Shown: positions 61,800 through 64,000 of the stretch, piece after piece | How the letters are laid out: every line of letters begins with the position of its first letter | Position numbering within the stretch: the stretch's first letter is position 1 | NCBI GenBank assembly: GCA_001247695.2 | Contig: LGRX02034684.1 | Coordinates: forward strand, 1-64,000 | From: Cymbomonas tetramitiformis | Taxonomy: Eukaryota; Chlorophyta; Pyramimonadophyceae; Pyramimonadales; Pyramimonadaceae | DNA length: 64,000 nt | Reading direction: 5' to 3' | Made by a program: the position numbers and the translations under genes | Notes under the pieces: generated by a model | Database searches by the model: none | What the model saw: only the letters and a program-made list of their open reading frames with translations | What the model was told of the DNA's origin: nothing

Positions 61800-62385
61800 A
61801 AGTTGAGTTCAATCAAGTTGAGTTAGTGTTGAAACCTGTTACTAGCTTAAAACCTATAAGAGTGTACTGAGGCGCTCTACTTTGGTAGTGTGCTAACTTT
61901 GGTACAGTTGGTACTATGTACTAACTCAGCTGTTAGTGTTGAATACTGTTTAAAGTTAGCTTAATTAGGTTCTCGTCTTTATTTGTCTTGCCCCTATGCT
62001 CACTTCATCTTCTTTTATCTATGCCACAAGAAACAACCAAACCAAACCGGAAATTCAGTAGCCAATATTGTAGAGCGAAAAACTGAGTAACTTTCAAGAG
62101 GGACCATGATGGTTTGGCGTTCTACATTTGAGCTAGTGCCACCAAATTTTGTACCCAAAATGTTAAGGGCTTACCCAAGAGCGACAAAGCAAATAAGGTT
62201 TCACAAGACTCTAGGTGGGCTAGTTTTCACAGCTTTGACTTGAAAGTGGTTACTTTTTGGCAAGCGGATTGCTAAGTTCCTAGTAAGCACAAGACTACCA
62301 GGTCATCTAGTTAGCACTAAGATGGACAAGATGCAGTTAAACACTAGTGCTTTCTATGCCTCAAGTCCGGTCCTATCAAAGTAGG
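61800..62385. other. No gene; diverged first copy of the 340-bp repeat
   Basis: Nothing coding. At 62095-62165 the phrase ATGGTTTGGCGTTCTACATT with GAGCTAGTGCCACCAAA is a diverged match to the repeats that follow. Confidence 0.45.
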
Positions 62386-62389
62386 AAGC

Positions 62390-63315
62390 GCACCTCTATT
62401 GTGTGGCATCCCGGACTTTCACCGAGAACCTCCAAACCGTTTGGTTTGGCGCTCTAAAAGTTGAGCTAATGCCACTAAAAACTATCAAACTGAAAAAACT
62501 GTAGCCTACATACGTCGTAGGGTGGCGAAGTGAGAACCCATTTTTTCGATAAATCACTCAAAACATACCAATGAAGTCCCTACATGTGTTAGTTTTTCGC
62601 GAGGAAAACGTCGGTCAAGTCAAAAAGGTCGTGTGACGAGCGGATTTTCCGCTAGCGAAAGGTCTGAAAAACAGTGATTGTACAAGAGGGAAAATGTAGG
62701 TTTATGGAAGGTGAGGGGACGTGCATGAGACGAGGCGCACCTCTATTGTGTGGCATCTCGGACTTTCACCGAGAACCTCCAAACCGATTGGTCTGGCGCT
62801 CTAAAAGTTGAGCTAATGCCACTAGAAACTATCAAACTGGAAAAAAACTGTAGCCTACATCGTAGGGTTGCGAAGCAAGATCCCATATTCCCGATAAATC
62901 ACTCAAAACATACGAATGAAGTCCCTACATGTGTCAGTTTTTCGCGACGAAAACGCAGGTCAAGTTAAAAAAAGTCGTGCGATGAGTACTTTTCCCGCTA
63001 GCGAAGGGTCTGAAAAACAGTGTATCTTCAAGAGGAAGATGGGAAGATGGTGAAAGAGAGTCTATTGTGTGGCATCTCGGACTTTCACCGATAACCTCCA
63101 AACCGATTGGTTTGGCGCTCTAAAAGTTGAGCTAATGCCACTAGAAACTATCAAACTGAAAAAACTGTAGCCTACATCGTAGGGTTGCGAAGTGAGAACC
63201 CATTTTCCCGATAAATTACTCAAACCATACGAATGAAGTGGCTACATATGTTAGTTTTTCGCGACGAAAACGCCGGTCAAGTCAAAAAGGTCGTTTGGTG
63301 AACAGTTTTTCCGCT
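62390..63315. repeat. Three tandem copies of a 335-bp repeat
   Basis: Copies start CTATTGTGTGGCATC(C/T)CGGAC at about 62395, 62735 and 63062. They share TTGAGCTAATGCCACTA, AAACTGTAGCCTACAT, ATAAATCACTCAAAACATAC and TTTTTCGCGA(G/C)GAAAACG. No ORF is conserved across them, so they are non-coding repeats. Confidence 0.85.
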
Positions 63316-63785
63316 AGCCAAGGGTCTGCAGATCTGTGAAATTCTCAACGAAGAGCAGAAACCTCAAGTGCACACGCCAGTAACAAGGGACATACGGAAA
63401 ATATTCATTAAAGAACACAACGGTACGACTACGAGGGTTGGTCAGTCGAATAAGTGGGCGTCGGTTGTCGAAGAAAGCTGAAAAGTCGTCGTGGTGGAAG
63501 TTTGAGGTGAAGGAAGTTTGAGGAAAACTACGGTCGGGTGAGGTTCTTTCAAATTCTCGTGACACAAGTCGTCGCGAGGGTGTTGACTACATGTACGTGT
63601 ACAGCAGGGGGAGATCCAGGCGGACATTTTCTTGTGTATAATTGCTTCCAGTCCCCCAACACCCAAATTATATTTTCTTCAGTCACCAGAGCACGGTTTT
63701 GGTCTAATATATAATTAATACCTTGTTCTAGTGCCAGGAGACCCTCATCCTCATCACGCACGGTGGCTGCGCTGGGTATTAACAC
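63314..63785 (-). CDS. Hypothetical gene fragment, two frames
   Basis: The frame 63785-63549 gives DEDEGLLALEQGINYILDQN and NIIWVLGDWKQLYTRKCPPG. The frame 63565-63314 gives REFERTSPDRSFPQTSFTSN and VVFFNEYFPYVPCYWRVHLR. Both look protein-like and may be exons or frameshifted parts of one gene. Not recognised; low confidence. Confidence 0.3.
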
Positions 63786-64000
63786 TTTTCAAATGCATCG
63801 GCGAAACAGGCGTGTGTTCTGGCTCCAATATAATTCCCAGCAGCGTGATTATACCGCGATGATTATACCGCGATTAACAGATGCAGCCTTCCGTTAACAC
63901 TCCTGAACTGTCCCATTAACACTCCCTCGCCAACGTTTAACACTTTCTTCACACCTCATTAACACATTTCCGCCTATAATATAGCCCATTATGAAATTTT

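Larger units (their letters stand above)
57980..64000. mobile_element. Element with TTAACA-rich ends inserted in the gag-like gene (right end uncertain)
   Basis: From about 57980 the sequence switches to iterated GTGTTAA/GTTAACA motifs (57983-58190). At 63870-63970 the same motif appears in the opposite orientation (TTAACAC four times). I read these as inverted, repeat-rich ends of one element of about 6 kb. The right boundary falls at or beyond the window edge and no target duplication can be read. Contents: a possible spliced gene (59160-60000, minus), a 198-bp satellite and 340-bp repeats. Confidence 0.5.

Noticed and set aside
60079..61816. Two long minus-strand ORFs (253 and 312 residues) as genes
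   Set aside because: They are frames through a 198-bp satellite and stay open only because the unit is a multiple of three.

Overview
The window is nuclear DNA of a eukaryote, most likely a green alga. The only clear host gene is an intron-rich, nucleus-encoded plastid ClpR2-like Clp protease subunit (about 8.5-10.5 kb), a protein I know only from plants and green algae. Every other recognisable gene belongs to a mobile element. The genes carry short GT-AG introns. I saw no rRNA, tRNA or CRISPR array. Gene models were spliced by eye and domains were called from motifs; no searches were run.

Layout. 1-8.3 kb: decayed, partly tandem copies of a reverse-transcriptase element. 8.5-10.5 kb: ClpR2-like gene. 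11.7 kb: a small mariner-type MITE. 12.25-15.62 kb: a gag-only LTR element (TR-GAG 1) inserted beside a broken LINE (15.87-18.1 kb). 19.2-47.3 kb: a nest of four elements. TR-GAG 3 (19200-47322) holds TR-GAG 2 (19769-44548, identical-looking 171-bp LTRs, target duplication GCTCC). TR-GAG 2 has its gag ORF split by a 21.4-kb DNA element (the 'outer element', 21860-43265, long inverted ends, target duplication AATATC). That element holds a second DNA element of about 9.1 kb (the 'inner element', about 28709-37845). 47.3-58 kb: unknown ORFs, simple repeats, a RecQ-like fragment, a 1.2-kb foldback element and a fourth gag-like gene. 58-64 kb: an element with TTAACA-rich ends, a 198-bp satellite array and 340-bp repeats.

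The outer and inner elements are the main discovery. Each encodes (i) a protein with a small beta-grasp-like N-terminus, a WRKY-GCM1-like zinc finger, a SUMO-interacting-like motif and a SWIM zinc finger, and (ii) a spliced beta-class (motif IV before motif I) DNA methyltransferase. Each also carries arrays of its own perfect palindrome inside methyltransferase introns. In the outer element the palindrome (GACAATCGTATACGATTGTC, 15 exact copies) also sits upstream of at least five of its genes. The outer element additionally encodes an F-box-like protein, small CxxC proteins, and a five-exon gene whose product begins MARTKQTARKKFGG, an exact copy of histone H3 residues 1-9, and continues into a DGQHR (ParB/DndB-like) domain. 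I read this as a transposon-borne chromatin and DNA-modification system. I could not find a conventional transposase (DDE) signature, a DNA polymerase or an integrase in either element, so their class is open.

Order of insertion from nesting, oldest first: TR-GAG 3, TR-GAG 2, outer element, inner element. Both inner-element genes can be spliced by eye into uninterrupted frames (1143 and 1077 residues), so the inner element looks recent and possibly active.
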